Notes: generated by a model from the sequence alone, not told the origin. Numbered from the stretch's first letter, positions 1 to 9,409 are shown. The stretch is 64,000 nucleotides of DNA from an uncultured Marvinbryantia sp. (GCA_937915375.1 CALDMO010000006.1:18024-82023); one strand, 5' to 3'. Translations and numbers: made by a program.

Positions 1-1
1 T

Positions 2-475
2 TCGGAACGCACGTTCCAACTGCTGACGCAGGCGGCGGGCAGGGCCGGCCGAGCGGAGGTGCCGGGGGAGGTTGTGATTCAGACCTATGATCCGGAGCAT
101 TACTGTATCCGCACTGCGGCGGCGCAGGATTATGAGCGTTTTTATGAGGAAGAGATCAGCTACCGTATGGTGGCGGGCTATCCGCCGGCAAAGAAAATGC
201 TGACGATCCTCGGCAGCGGCAGGGATGAGGCTCATCTGCAGACAGCGATGGAATATTTAAAAAAGATGGTTTTATCCATTTACCGGGAAGAGGGCGGTCA
301 TTTGATCGGTCCGGCAGACGAAAGCATTTCTAAAATTCAAGATACCTATCGGAAGGTTCTTTATGTAAAATCGGATTCTTTAAAAGAACTTCTGGCGGTT
401 AAGGAACGTCTCGAACAATATATGGAAATAAATGCGGGGTACCGCAGTGTCAATATACAGTTTGATATGAGTTAA
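2..475 (+). CDS. priA: Primosomal protein N' (PriA helicase), C-terminal part
   Basis: This frame is already open at the window edge, so only the last 157 residues are present. It begins with ERTFQLLTQAAGRAGR, the helicase motif VI region of PriA, followed by the C-terminal domain with EISYRMVAGYPPAKKM, typical of PriA. PriA is the superfamily 2 helicase that reloads the replisome at stalled forks. A GTG at 59 could be mistaken for a start, but the PriA homology runs upstream of it. It lies 37 bases upstream of def, and the priA-def-fmt order is common in Firmicutes. The helicase core and most zinc-binding cysteines lie outside the window. Confidence 0.93.
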   Translation, partial: SERTFQLLTQAAGRAGRAEVPGEVVIQTYDPEHYCIRTAAAQDYERFYEEEISYRMVAGYPPAKKMLTILGSGRDEAHLQTAMEYLKKMVLSIYREEGGHLIGPADESISKIQDTYRKVLYVKSDSLKELLAVKERLEQYMEINAGYRSVNIQFDMS

Positions 476-512
476 CTATTAAGGCAAAAAACAGAGAAAG
501 AAGGAGAGTATC

Positions 513-992
513 ATGGCAATCAGAAAGGTAAGAATTCAGGGAGATTCGGTTCTGGAGAAAAAATGCAAAGAGGTTAAGGAGGTAACGCCGCGTATCCGTC
601 AGCTGATCGACGATATGTTTGAAACAATGTATGAAGCGAACGGCGTTGGTCTGGCGGCACCGCAGGTTGGTATTTTGAAACGGATTGTGGTGATCGATAT
701 TGGCGAGCAGCCGTTTGTACTGATCAATCCGATGATCGAAGAAACCTCCGGCAGTCAGAGCGGTTATGAGGGTTGTTTAAGCTTGCCGGGGAAAAGCGGT
801 ATTGTGACGCGTCCGAATTATGTAAAGGTACGGGCATATGACGAGGATATGAATGAATTTGTGTTGGAAGGAGAAGAACTTCTGGCGCGCGCAATCTGTC
901 ACGAATGCGATCATCTGGAAGGAATTATGTATACTTCTCTCGTAGAAGGCGAACTTTATAATAATGAAGACATTCCGGAGGAGGAAGAATAA
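513..992 (+). CDS. def: Peptide deformylase
   Basis: This enzyme removes the formyl group from the N-terminal methionine of new proteins. At 159 residues it has the usual family length. All three motifs are visible: GVGLAAPQ (residues 44-51), EGCLS (86-90, metal-ligand Cys) and HECDH (130-134, two His ligands and the catalytic Glu). A GAAGGAGAG ribosome site stands just upstream of the ATG. The stop is followed one base later by the fmt start, so the formylating and deformylating enzymes are co-expressed. The tail is acidic (EDIPEEEE). Confidence 0.97.
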   Translation: MAIRKVRIQGDSVLEKKCKEVKEVTPRIRQLIDDMFETMYEANGVGLAAPQVGILKRIVVIDIGEQPFVLINPMIEETSGSQSGYEGCLSLPGKSGIVTRPNYVKVRAYDEDMNEFVLEGEELLARAICHECDHLEGIMYTSLVEGELYNNEDIPEEEE

Positions 993-993
993 A

Positions 994-1929
994 TTGAAAA
1001 CAGTATTTATGGGAACGCCGGATTTTGCAGTGGGCACCTTAAAGGCGCTGTTGGCATCAAAACATGAAGTATTAGCGGTGGTGACACAGCCGGATAAGCC
1101 GAAGGGACGCGGCAAGTCCATGCAGTTTACTCCGGTCAAGGAAGTGGCTGCGGAGATGGGAGTGCCTGTTTACCAGCCGCCGCGCGTGCGCGACGAAGCG
1201 TTCATCGCACAGTTAAAAGAACTAAATCCGGATGTAATTGTTGTTGTTGCATTTGGCCAGATCATACCAAAGAGTATTTTGGAGATGCCGAAATATGGCT
1301 GTGTGAATGTACATGGATCGCTTTTGCCGAAATACCGCGGCGCTGCGCCGATCCAGTGGGCGGTGATCGATGGAGAGACGGTATCCGGTGTGACAACGAT
1401 GAAGATGGATGCAGGACTTGATACGGGCGACATGTTGCTAAAAAGAGAGATTGTACTGGAAAAGGAAGAGACGGGAGGCAGTCTGTTTGATAAACTGAGC
1501 GCTGTCGGCGCGGAACTTTTGATTGAAACGCTGGATGCGCTCGAAGCAGGTACGGTAATACCGGAAAAACAGCCGGAAGAAAGTCCGACTCCGTATGCGG
1601 CAATGCTGACCAAGCAGATGGGCCAGATTGACTGGGATAAACCGGCGGTGGTGATTGAAAGACTGATTCGCGGCTTGAATCCGTGGCCGAGTGCTTATAC
1701 ACATTTGGGAGAGAAAACATTAAAAATTTGGCGTGCGCATGTGGAAGATTGTGCATCTGCAGATGCACAGCCGGGTATGATCGCATATGTCAGCAAAGAG
1801 CAGATCGGCGTGCAGACAGGAGACGGCGTGCTGTTTATTGACGAGCTGCAGCTGGAGGGAAAGAAGCGGATGGAAACAGATGCGTTCCTGCGCGGTTTTG
1901 CGGTTGAAAAGGGAACGTTTTTGAGATAG
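994..1929 (+). CDS. fmt: Methionyl-tRNA formyltransferase
   Basis: This enzyme formylates initiator Met-tRNA using 10-formyl-tetrahydrofolate. I chose the TTG at 994 over the ATG at 964: the protein then begins MKTVFMGTPDFAVG, as in the family, the GGAGGAGGAAG ribosome site sits at normal distance, and the gene no longer overlaps def by 29 bases. The catalytic residues are N105, H107 (in NVHGSLLPKYRG) and D143 (in MDAGLDTGD), counting from this start. The C-terminal tRNA-binding domain follows. The length of 311 residues is typical. The use of TTG means the upstream stop and weak start may couple its translation to def. Confidence 0.96.
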   Translation: MKTVFMGTPDFAVGTLKALLASKHEVLAVVTQPDKPKGRGKSMQFTPVKEVAAEMGVPVYQPPRVRDEAFIAQLKELNPDVIVVVAFGQIIPKSILEMPKYGCVNVHGSLLPKYRGAAPIQWAVIDGETVSGVTTMKMDAGLDTGDMLLKREIVLEKEETGGSLFDKLSAVGAELLIETLDALEAGTVIPEKQPEESPTPYAAMLTKQMGQIDWDKPAVVIERLIRGLNPWPSAYTHLGEKTLKIWRAHVEDCASADAQPGMIAYVSKEQIGVQTGDGVLFIDELQLEGKKRMETDAFLRGFAVEKGTFLR

Positions 1930-1985
1930 GACAGAGTTATGAAATAGTTGCTGATATTCTAGCTATCATGAAAGGAGTATTGACG

Positions 1986-2729
1986 ATGTTTCAGTTACTA
2001 AGTTATTCAAATCATTTTTACGGATATGGAGGCTATGGAAGGATGTATATGGACCCGACTATGCTGCTGGCATTTTTAGGGTTGATCCTGACCATGATTG
2101 CTTCGGCGAAAGTGAAAACCACGTTTGCGAAGTACGACCGTGTGCGCGCTCTTTCAGGGCTTTCGGGCGCGGAGGCAGCAGAGCGCGTCTTGCATACAGC
2201 GGGAATTTTTGATGTGCGGATCCGCCAGGTGAGGGGAAGTCTGACGGACCATTATGATCCGCGCAATAAAACCTTAAATTTGTCAGAAAGCACGTATGCT
2301 TCCCGTTCCATTGCGGCTGTCTGTGTAGCAGCGCATGAATGCGGGCATGCGATCCAGGATCAGAAACAGTATGGTCCGCTGGTGCTGCGCAGTACTCTGG
2401 TGCCGGCTGCCAATATCGGTTCTCAGCTGTCATGGCCGATTTTCTTTGCCGGGATCTTGTTTTCCATGCGTCCGCTGATGATGGCGGGCATTATCCTGTT
2501 TTCGCTGGCAGTGCTGTTTCAGCTTGTGACGCTGCCGGTAGAGTTTAACGCGTCTTCCAGAGCGCTTCATATTCTGGAAAATACCGGTATGCTGGGCAGT
2601 CAGGAAATGCCGGGAGCAAAAAAAGTGCTGCGTGCGGCAGCAATGACTTATGTGGCGGCGCTGGCAAGTTCTATGCTTCAGCTGCTGCGTCTGATTTTAC
2701 TGGCCAGGGGGCGAGACCGTGACGAATAA
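1986..2729 (+). CDS. YugP-like membrane zinc metallopeptidase
   Basis: This is a 247-residue integral membrane protein of the putative neutral zinc metallopeptidase family (Bacillus YugP type). The zinc motif HECGH lies at residues 117-121 in AAHECGHAIQDQ. A hydrophobic helix near residues 20-35 and two or three more after residue 140 place the active site at the membrane. The ATG at 1986 is preferred because AAAGGAG lies correctly before it; the in-frame ATG at 1968 falls upstream of that ribosome site. The gene ends inside the start of rsmB (11-base overlap). The family's substrate is unknown, so a role in membrane protein quality control is only an inference. Confidence 0.85.
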   Translation: MFQLLSYSNHFYGYGGYGRMYMDPTMLLAFLGLILTMIASAKVKTTFAKYDRVRALSGLSGAEAAERVLHTAGIFDVRIRQVRGSLTDHYDPRNKTLNLSESTYASRSIAAVCVAAHECGHAIQDQKQYGPLVLRSTLVPAANIGSQLSWPIFFAGILFSMRPLMMAGIILFSLAVLFQLVTLPVEFNASSRALHILENTGMLGSQEMPGAKKVLRAAAMTYVAALASSMLQLLRLILLARGRDRDE

Positions 2730-4077
2730 ACCTGTGAATATAAGAGAAATTATTGTAGGAGCGCTGATGGATATTTTGGAAGAGGAGCAGTACTGCCATA
2801 TTGTGCTGCGCGATATTCTGGAAAAATATCAGTATCTGGAGAAACGGGACCGCGCGTTTATTTCGCGTGTGACCGAAGGAACGGTGGAAAACATGATTCG
2901 GATTGATTATATTCTCGAACAGTTTTCCAGTGTGAAAATAAAAAACATGAAGCCGTTTATCCGCAATCTTTTGCGGATGTCGGTATATCAGATGGAATAT
3001 ATGGACAGCGTGCCGGATTCCGCCGTCTGCAACGAGGCGGTTAAGCTGGCGCAGAAAAAAGGTTTTTATACTTTAAAGGGATTTGTGAACGGTGTGCTGC
3101 GTTCTGTTGGCAGAGGCCTTGGCCAGATAGTTTTTCCAGATCCGCAAAAAACGCCGCGCAGATATTTATCCGTGCAGTATTCGATGCCGGAATGGATTCT
3201 CGGCAAATGGCTGGCGCAGTTTGATTTTTCTACTGTGCAGGGGATCTGTGAGCAGCTCAAAAAAGAAAGCCGTACCTGTATCCGCTGTAATCTGAGCAGA
3301 GCGACGAAGGAGCAGGTGGTAAAACGTTTGCAGGATCAGAACATCACCGTAAAAGAGGTGCCGTATCTGGATTACGCGTTGGAAATCTCAAATTATAATT
3401 ATCTGCAGGCAACGTATGCCTTTCAGGAGGGACTGTTTCAGGTGCAGGACATCAGTTCGATGCTGGTAGCGGAAGTGGCTGCGCCGAAATGGGGCGATTA
3501 TTGTATTGATGTCTGCGCGGCGCCGGGCGGAAAAAGTCTGCATCTTTCTGACAAGCTGAATGGCAGTGGCTGCGTGGAGGCACGCGATCTGACAGATTAC
3601 AAGATCGAACTGATGAAGGAAAATATTGAACGTACCAAACGGATTAACATGATCGCGGTACGGCAGGATGCCACGGTGTTTGATGAAAAATCGGTAGGAA
3701 AAGCAGACGTGCTGCTGGCGGATCTGCCGTGTTCGGGGCTTGGAGTGATCGGCAGAAAGCCGGATATTAAATATAAAATGACAGAGGCGCGTCAGCAGGA
3801 ACTGGTGAAATTACAGCGTAAGATTTTAGATACCGTATGGCAGTATGTAAAGGTGGGCGGAACACTTATTTACAGTACCTGTACGATAGGAGCGGACGAG
3901 AATCAGTATAATGTAAAATGGTTTTTAGATAATTATCCGTTTGTGCTGGAAAGTATTGATCCGTATTTATGCGAGGAACTGCACAGTCGAACAACGAAGG
4001 CGGGCTATATACAGCTGCTTCCAGGGGTACATGATACGGACGGCTTCTTTATTGCAAAATTCAAGAGGGTAAAGTAA
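2719..4077 (+). CDS. rsmB: 16S rRNA (cytosine-967-C5)-methyltransferase RsmB
   Basis: This enzyme methylates cytosine 967 of 16S rRNA with S-adenosylmethionine. The first 130 residues form the NusB-like RNA-binding domain, followed by the RsmB/NOP fold. The SAM loop reads VCAAPGGKSLHL, and the two catalytic cysteine motifs are DLPCSGLGV and YSTCTIGADEN. It starts with GTG, overlapping the upstream gene by 11 bases, and its TAA stop overlaps the rlmN ATG by one base, so translation is probably coupled at both ends. The 452-residue length is normal for the Sun/RsmB family. Confidence 0.95.
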   Translation: MTNKPVNIREIIVGALMDILEEEQYCHIVLRDILEKYQYLEKRDRAFISRVTEGTVENMIRIDYILEQFSSVKIKNMKPFIRNLLRMSVYQMEYMDSVPDSAVCNEAVKLAQKKGFYTLKGFVNGVLRSVGRGLGQIVFPDPQKTPRRYLSVQYSMPEWILGKWLAQFDFSTVQGICEQLKKESRTCIRCNLSRATKEQVVKRLQDQNITVKEVPYLDYALEISNYNYLQATYAFQEGLFQVQDISSMLVAEVAAPKWGDYCIDVCAAPGGKSLHLSDKLNGSGCVEARDLTDYKIELMKENIERTKRINMIAVRQDATVFDEKSVGKADVLLADLPCSGLGVIGRKPDIKYKMTEARQQELVKLQRKILDTVWQYVKVGGTLIYSTCTIGADENQYNVKWFLDNYPFVLESIDPYLCEELHSRTTKAGYIQLLPGVHDTDGFFIAKFKRVK

Positions 4078-5144
4078 TGGAAAAGACAGATCTCAGATCA
4101 TTGGATTATGCGCAGCTTCAAAAGGAGATGGAAGCGCTTGGCGAAAAGGCGTTTCGAGGAAGACAGATTTACCAGTGGCTGCATGAAAAGCTGGCAGATA
4201 CGCCGGAGAAAATGACAAACATTCCTGATAAATTGAAAAAGCGGCTGAGCGGGGAGTACGCCTGCACCAATCTGAAAATTGTGGATGTATTGGAATCAAA
4301 GATTGACGGAACGAGAAAATATCTGTTTGGTCTTGCGGACGGAAACGTGATCGAAAGCGTACTGATGAAATATCGTCACGGCAATTCCGTGTGTATTTCT
4401 TCACAGGTGGGCTGTCGGATGGGCTGTCGTTTCTGCGCTTCAACAATCGGCGGCCGCACGCGGGATCTGCTTCCGGGAGAAATGCTCGATCAGGTTTATA
4501 AGATTCAAAAACATAGCGGTGAACGCGTTTCCAATCTGGTTTTGATGGGAACAGGGGAGCCGCTGGATAATTACGACAATGTACTGACGTTTCTGAAAAT
4601 GCTCTCAGATGAGCATGGGCTGAATATCAGCCAGAGAAATATTACGGTTTCCACCTGTGGACTGGTGCCGGAAATGTACCGGCTGGCAGAGGAAAACCTG
4701 CAGATTACGCTGGCGCTTTCCCTGCATGCTTCCACACAGGAAAAGCGTATGGAATTGATGCCGATTGCATACAAATATGAAATTCATGAAGTTTTGCAGG
4801 CTTGCCGCGATTATTTTGAGAAAACCGGCAGACGGATCTCGTTTGAATATAGTCTGGTGGGCGGCGTCAACGATTCAGATGCAGATGCCAAACGTCTGGC
4901 GGAGCTGTTAAAGGATATGAATTGTCATGTGAATCTGATCCCGGTTAATCCAATCAAAGAGCGCGATTACATACAGTCAGACAGAAGCGTAGTGGAGGCA
5001 TTTAAAACAAAACTTGAAAAATACGGAATAAATGTTACAATTAGAAGGGAAATGGGCCGTGATATCGGCGGGGCCTGCGGGCAGCTCAGGAAGAGCTATC
5101 TGGACAGGACCAAAGGAGAGGAAGAAAATCATGAAATCGTATAG
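4077..5144 (+). CDS. rlmN: 23S rRNA (adenine-2503-C2)-methyltransferase RlmN
   Basis: This radical-SAM enzyme methylates A2503 of 23S rRNA and, in some species, A37 of certain tRNAs. The iron-sulfur cluster cysteines are C113, C117 and C120 in CRMGCRFCAS. The mechanistic C-terminal cysteine is C334 in DIGGACGQL. The GTGEPLDN motif is also present. At 355 residues it has the usual length. The last 14 bases overlap the following phosphatase gene in another frame. Confidence 0.96.
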   Translation: MEKTDLRSLDYAQLQKEMEALGEKAFRGRQIYQWLHEKLADTPEKMTNIPDKLKKRLSGEYACTNLKIVDVLESKIDGTRKYLFGLADGNVIESVLMKYRHGNSVCISSQVGCRMGCRFCASTIGGRTRDLLPGEMLDQVYKIQKHSGERVSNLVLMGTGEPLDNYDNVLTFLKMLSDEHGLNISQRNITVSTCGLVPEMYRLAEENLQITLALSLHASTQEKRMELMPIAYKYEIHEVLQACRDYFEKTGRRISFEYSLVGGVNDSDADAKRLAELLKDMNCHVNLIPVNPIKERDYIQSDRSVVEAFKTKLEKYGINVTIRREMGRDIGGACGQLRKSYLDRTKGEEENHEIV

Positions 5145-5871
5145 CATTACGGACGTTGGCCGTGTGCGCAGTCAGAATCAGGATTATGTGTTTGCGTCCG
5201 ACACGCCGGTGGGAAAGCTGGCAAATCTATTTGTGGTCGCGGACGGAATGGGCGGACACAGAGCCGGAGACCGGGCTTCGAGCTGTGCTGTGTCGGTGTT
5301 TGTAAGCAGCGTGAAAAAATCGAAGGACCGCAATCCTGTAAATATTATGCGCAAGGCCTTGGAAAAGGCGAATGCGAGTGTTTATAAAGAAGCAAATTCA
5401 TCGCAAGCGCTGCAGGGTATGGGAACGACCATTGTGAGCGCAACGATTGATAAAGATACGTTATATGTGGCGAATATCGGTGACAGTCGTCTTTATTTGC
5501 TGAGGGACAAGAACATTCGCCAGATCACCAGGGATCATTCTTTGATTGAGGAGATGATCAGAATCGGTGGTATTACCAGAGAAGAAGGGCGTTTTCATCC
5601 GGACAGAAATGTGATTACCAGAGCAGTGGGTGTCAGGGAAAGTGTGGAAGCCGATTTTTTTGATGAAACGGTGAAAGAAAACGATATTCTTCTGCTTTGT
5701 TCTGACGGACTGAGCAATATGGTAGAAGACGACGAAATAAAAGAAATCATCAGCAATGCGCCGGATCTGGAGTCCGCGGCGAATCGTCTTGTGAAAAAAG
5801 CAAACGAGAACGGCGGTCGGGATAATATCACAGTGCTGCTTGCGAAGGTAAATGAGGTGGAAAAATGTTAA
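5131..5871 (+). CDS. prpC: PP2C-family Ser/Thr protein phosphatase (Stp/PrpC)
   Basis: This is the metal-dependent phosphatase partner of the downstream PASTA kinase and removes phosphates from Ser/Thr of its targets. The ATG at 5131 gives MKSYSITDVGRVRSQNQD, the usual N-terminus; the longer open frame from 5032 lies inside rlmN. The metal site includes D38-G39 in VADGMGGHRAG, then GDSR, SDGL and GGRDNITVLL near the end. At 246 residues it matches Stp/PrpC. It overlaps rlmN by 14 bases and prkC by 7, giving tight coupling of phosphatase and kinase. Confidence 0.94.
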   Translation: MKSYSITDVGRVRSQNQDYVFASDTPVGKLANLFVVADGMGGHRAGDRASSCAVSVFVSSVKKSKDRNPVNIMRKALEKANASVYKEANSSQALQGMGTTIVSATIDKDTLYVANIGDSRLYLLRDKNIRQITRDHSLIEEMIRIGGITREEGRFHPDRNVITRAVGVRESVEADFFDETVKENDILLLCSDGLSNMVEDDEIKEIISNAPDLESAANRLVKKANENGGRDNITVLLAKVNEVEKC

Positions 5872-7865
5872 AGGAAGGAATGTTTGTCCAGGGGCGGTAT
5901 GAGATTGTAGGAAAAATCGGTACCGGCGGAATGGCAGATGTATATAAAGCCAGAGACCACAAGCTGAATCGCTTTGTGGCTGTAAAAGTGCTTAAGACAG
6001 AATTCCGCGGAGATAAGGCATTTATCACCAAATTCCGTGCGGAGGCACAGGCAGCGGCGGGATTGGCGCATCCGAATATTGTAAATATTTACGATGTCGG
6101 AGAAGACCGGGGCATCAACTTTATCGTGATGGAGCTGGTCGAGGGAATTACACTGAAAGAATATATTGCCAAAAAGGGAAGACTGGCAGTGCGTGAGGCT
6201 ACCAGTATTGCCATTGCGGTATCACAGGGGCTGGAAGCGGCGCATAACAGCGGCATTATCCACAGAGATGTGAAGCCGCAGAATATTATCATTTCCACGG
6301 ATGGAAAGGTGAAGGTGACAGATTTCGGCATTGCGCGCGCGACAACAAGCAATACGATCAGCACTGCGGTGATGGGATCGGTTCACTATAGCTCGCCGGA
6401 ACAGGCCAGAGGCGGCTACAGCGATGCGAAAAGTGATATCTATTCATTAGGTATCACGATGTATGAAATGCTGACTGGTCAAGTACCGTTTGACGGGGAT
6501 ACAACCGTCGCAATCGCGATTAAGCATCTGCAGGAGGAAATGAGATCTCCGGAAGTTTATGTGCCGAATCTGCCGAAAAGTACAGTACAGATTATTTACA
6601 AATGTACGCAGAAGAGTCCGGATCGCCGCTACGCAACGATGGCGGAGCTGATCTATGATCTGAAGGAGTCTTTGGTGAATCCGGAGGGCGATTTTGTCCG
6701 CATCAACAATGTGAATGACGGCGGCCGTACCGTTGTGATTTCTAAAGAGGAACTGGGCGCGATCAAGGAAGGGTATTTAAACCGCGGAAGTGCTTCTTTG
6801 GAAAGCGGTGAACAGAGAAATCAGGGGCCGGCAGGCGGTTACAGCGCGGGGACTCCCGAACTGAATTATGGCGCAGGCCGCAATCCGCAGGGAATGGAAA
6901 ATGACCGTGAGGTGTATGATCCATATACTTACGGACGCGCTTACGGAAACCGCGGATATGATTATCAGGAAGAAATGAATGAAAGCGGAACAGATATTCC
7001 GGATGATGAGGAGGACGACGGCATTTTAAGTCCACGTCTGGAAAAGATCATGACGGTGGGCAGCATTATCATCGCGATTCTGATCGCATGTATTTTTCTT
7101 GGTCTGATCGCGAATGCGCTTGGTATTGTCAAATTCAGCCTGCCGGATCTTTTAAGCGGAACAAAAGCGCCGCAGACCGAGCAGACAGAGGAAAAAGAAT
7201 CCAATCCGGAAACCAATGGTGCTGTGCATTCAGAGAAACCGGCAGAACCACAGGCACCGGTTCAGCAGGAAACACAGCCGCAGGCACCGGCAGAGACACA
7301 AACGGCGACGGAAGCGCCGACAGAGCCGGAAACGGAGACAGAGTCGGAGACGGAGCCGACGCAGATTTTAGATGAGGTTCCGATTCCGGAAGTGGCCGGT
7401 ATGCATTACGCGGAGGCACAGGATGCGCTGATGAGTGCAGGATTTTATGCGGAACGTCAGGATGAGAATACTACGGATTATCCGGCCGAGGTGGTTATTG
7501 ATCAGAGCGCGACAGGAACAGCAAGACCAGGCAGCACGATTATCTTGCGTGTCAGTACGGGGATTCCGGAAGCGACCGATAGCGCGAATGGAAATGCAGA
7601 CGAGGAGGGAGTCTGGCAATGCAACGTACAGCTTGACCCATCGCCGGATTATCACGGAGAAATCGCGCAGCTGGTGCTTGTGCAGGGAGATAAAACGACT
7701 GTGCTTTTCGAAGGGGCGCCGATCACGCTGCCGTATAATCTGAATGTGCAGGGAACGCCTGGCATGAGCACGGGCAATGTTTATCTGTATGTGTGGAACG
7801 AGGCGGAAGGACAGTACAAAGCGATTGTTTCTTATCCAGATATACCGTTTGAGCGAGTTGATTGA
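5865..7865 (+). CDS. prkC: PASTA-domain Ser/Thr protein kinase (PrkC/StkP type)
   Basis: This membrane kinase senses cell-wall fragments or lipid II and controls growth and division. The kinase domain covers about residues 10-270: GTGGMADVY loop, K41 in AVKVLK, HRDVKPQN (H133), and D153-F-G. A juxtamembrane region follows, then one membrane helix near 394-420, a Glu/Thr/Pro-rich outer linker (about 430-500), one PASTA domain (about 503-570) and a further C-terminal region of about 95 residues. Bacillus PrkC has three PASTA domains, so this outer part is short in PASTA units. The tail may be a different wall-binding domain, but I do not recognise it. It lies in the usual phosphatase-kinase-rsgA order. 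Confidence 0.95.
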   Translation: MLKEGMFVQGRYEIVGKIGTGGMADVYKARDHKLNRFVAVKVLKTEFRGDKAFITKFRAEAQAAAGLAHPNIVNIYDVGEDRGINFIVMELVEGITLKEYIAKKGRLAVREATSIAIAVSQGLEAAHNSGIIHRDVKPQNIIISTDGKVKVTDFGIARATTSNTISTAVMGSVHYSSPEQARGGYSDAKSDIYSLGITMYEMLTGQVPFDGDTTVAIAIKHLQEEMRSPEVYVPNLPKSTVQIIYKCTQKSPDRRYATMAELIYDLKESLVNPEGDFVRINNVNDGGRTVVISKEELGAIKEGYLNRGSASLESGEQRNQGPAGGYSAGTPELNYGAGRNPQGMENDREVYDPYTYGRAYGNRGYDYQEEMNESGTDIPDDEEDDGILSPRLEKIMTVGSIIIAILIACIFLGLIANALGIVKFSLPDLLSGTKAPQTEQTEEKESNPETNGAVHSEKPAEPQAPVQQETQPQAPAETQTATEAPTEPETETESETEPTQILDEVPIPEVAGMHYAEAQDALMSAGFYAERQDENTTDYPAEVVIDQSATGTARPGSTIILRVSTGIPEATDSANGNADEEGVWQCNVQLDPSPDYHGEIAQLVLVQGDKTTVLFEGAPITLPYNLNVQGTPGMSTGNVYLYVWNEAEGQYKAIVSYPDIPFERVD

Positions 7866-7868
7866 CTT

Positions 7869-8747
7869 ATGCAGGGAAAAATTGTGAAAGGAATTGCCGG
7901 ATTTTATTATGTGCAGGCGCCGGAATCCGGTATTTATGAATGTAAGGCAAAAGGAATTTTCCGTAAGGAAAAACAAAAACCGCTGGTGGGCGATAATGTA
8001 GAGCTGAGTGTACTTGATGAGGCGGAGCGCTTGGGAAACATTGACCGTATCCTGCCGCGCAGGAATGAACTGATTCGTCCGGCAGTAGCCAATATTGATC
8101 AGGCTCTGGTGATTTTTGCGGGAGCCAGACCGAAACCGAATCTGAATCTGCTGGATCGCTTTCTGGTGTCGATGGAAATGCAGGGGGTCAGTTCGGTGAT
8201 CTGCTTTAATAAGCAGGATGTGATCAGTGAGGCGGAAAAAGCGCAGTTGCAGAGAATTTATGAAAAATGCGGCTGCAAGGTGATTTTTACGAGTGCGCTT
8301 TTCGAGGAAGGTCTGGATGCAATCCGGGCGATTTTGAAAGATAAGACGACGGCGGTCGCGGGACCGTCCGGGGTGGGAAAATCTTCGCTGGTAAATTTGC
8401 TGTCGCCTCACGCACAGATGGAGACAGGAGAAATCAGCGCTAAGATTGACCGAGGCAGACATACCACACGGCATTCTGAGATTTTCTGGATTGAGGGAAA
8501 TACATATATCTGCGATACGCCGGGATTTAGTTCCCTGGCAGTGTGGGAAATGGAAAAAGAAGAACTCAAAGATTGTTTTCCGGAGTTTGAGGCGTATGCG
8601 CCGGAGTGTCGTTTCCTTGGCTGTACACATACACACGAACCGGGCTGCGGTGTAAAGGAAGCACTGGAGCAGGGAAAAATAAGCCGTGAGCGGTATGATA
8701 ATTATTTGGAAATGTATAACGAATTAAAACAAAAAAGAAGATACTAG
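7869..8747 (+). CDS. rsgA: Ribosome small-subunit GTPase RsgA (YjeQ/EngC)
   Basis: This late 30S-assembly GTPase has a circularly permuted G domain. The NKQD (G4) motif comes before the P-loop GPSGVGKSSL. An N-terminal OB fold covers about residues 1-65, and a C-terminal zinc finger shows CRFLGCTHTHEPGC. At 292 residues it is typical. It starts three bases after the prkC stop with no strong ribosome site, so translation is probably coupled to prkC. Confidence 0.96.
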   Translation: MQGKIVKGIAGFYYVQAPESGIYECKAKGIFRKEKQKPLVGDNVELSVLDEAERLGNIDRILPRRNELIRPAVANIDQALVIFAGARPKPNLNLLDRFLVSMEMQGVSSVICFNKQDVISEAEKAQLQRIYEKCGCKVIFTSALFEEGLDAIRAILKDKTTAVAGPSGVGKSSLVNLLSPHAQMETGEISAKIDRGRHTTRHSEIFWIEGNTYICDTPGFSSLAVWEMEKEELKDCFPEFEAYAPECRFLGCTHTHEPGCGVKEALEQGKISRERYDNYLEMYNELKQKRRY

Positions 8748-8758
8748 GGGGAAAAGTT

Positions 8759-9409
8759 ATGAACTTACTGTCACCATCCATTCTGGCGGCGGATTTTTCA
8801 AAGCTGGGTGAGCAGATCAGACTGGCGGATGAAGCGGGAGCGGATTATATTCACATTGATGTGATGGACGGAATGTTTGTTCCGAGTATTTCTTTTGGGA
8901 TGCCGGTCATCACTGGAATCCGCAGCGTTACAAAAAAAATATTTGATGTGCATCTGATGGTGCAGGATCCGGAACGCTACCTGGAGGATTTTGTCAAATG
9001 CGGTGCGGATTCGATCACTGTGCACGCGGAAGCGTGCCGTCATCTGGATCGTACGCTGTCTCAGATAAGAGAACTGGGAGTAAGAAGCGGCGTTGCGCTC
9101 AATCCGGCGACTCCGCTGTGTGCGCTTGATTATGTGCTGGATAAAACCGATATGGTACTTCTCATGACAGTGAATCCGGGGTTTGGCGGTCAAAAATTTA
9201 TTGAGAGCAGCTTGGCAAAAATCAGAGCGCTTCGTGAACGTATCGAGAGAGAAAAACGTGCCGTGGATATTCAGGTGGATGGCGGCATTAATGCAAAAAC
9301 GCTTCCGCTTGTTTTGGAAGCCGGGGCAAATGTGATCGTAGCGGGATCTGCCGTTTTCGGTGGCGATATCGCTTCAAATGTATCTGCACTAAAGGACATG
9401 ATGGAATGA
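8759..9409 (+). CDS. rpe: Ribulose-phosphate 3-epimerase
   Basis: This pentose-phosphate pathway enzyme interconverts ribulose 5-phosphate and xylulose 5-phosphate. Its 216 residues form a TIM barrel. Family motifs include SILAADFSKLG at the N-terminus, HIDVMDGMFVP (metal ligands His and Asp), HLMV, VNPGFGGQKF and the phosphate-binding VDGGIN and AGSAVFG loops. An AGGGGGA ribosome site lies before the ATG. The stop overlaps the thiN start (ATGA). Xylulose from the xylo-oligosaccharide locus could enter metabolism here, though that link is inferred. Confidence 0.97.
   Translation: MNLLSPSILAADFSKLGEQIRLADEAGADYIHIDVMDGMFVPSISFGMPVITGIRSVTKKIFDVHLMVQDPERYLEDFVKCGADSITVHAEACRHLDRTLSQIRELGVRSGVALNPATPLCALDYVLDKTDMVLLMTVNPGFGGQKFIESSLAKIRALRERIEREKRAVDIQVDGGINAKTLPLVLEAGANVIVAGSAVFGGDIASNVSALKDMME

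Noticed and set aside
7368..8636. Minus-strand open frame of 422 codons opposite prkC and rsgA
   Set aside because: The plus-strand genes show clear catalytic motifs over the whole stretch; the reverse frame has none.
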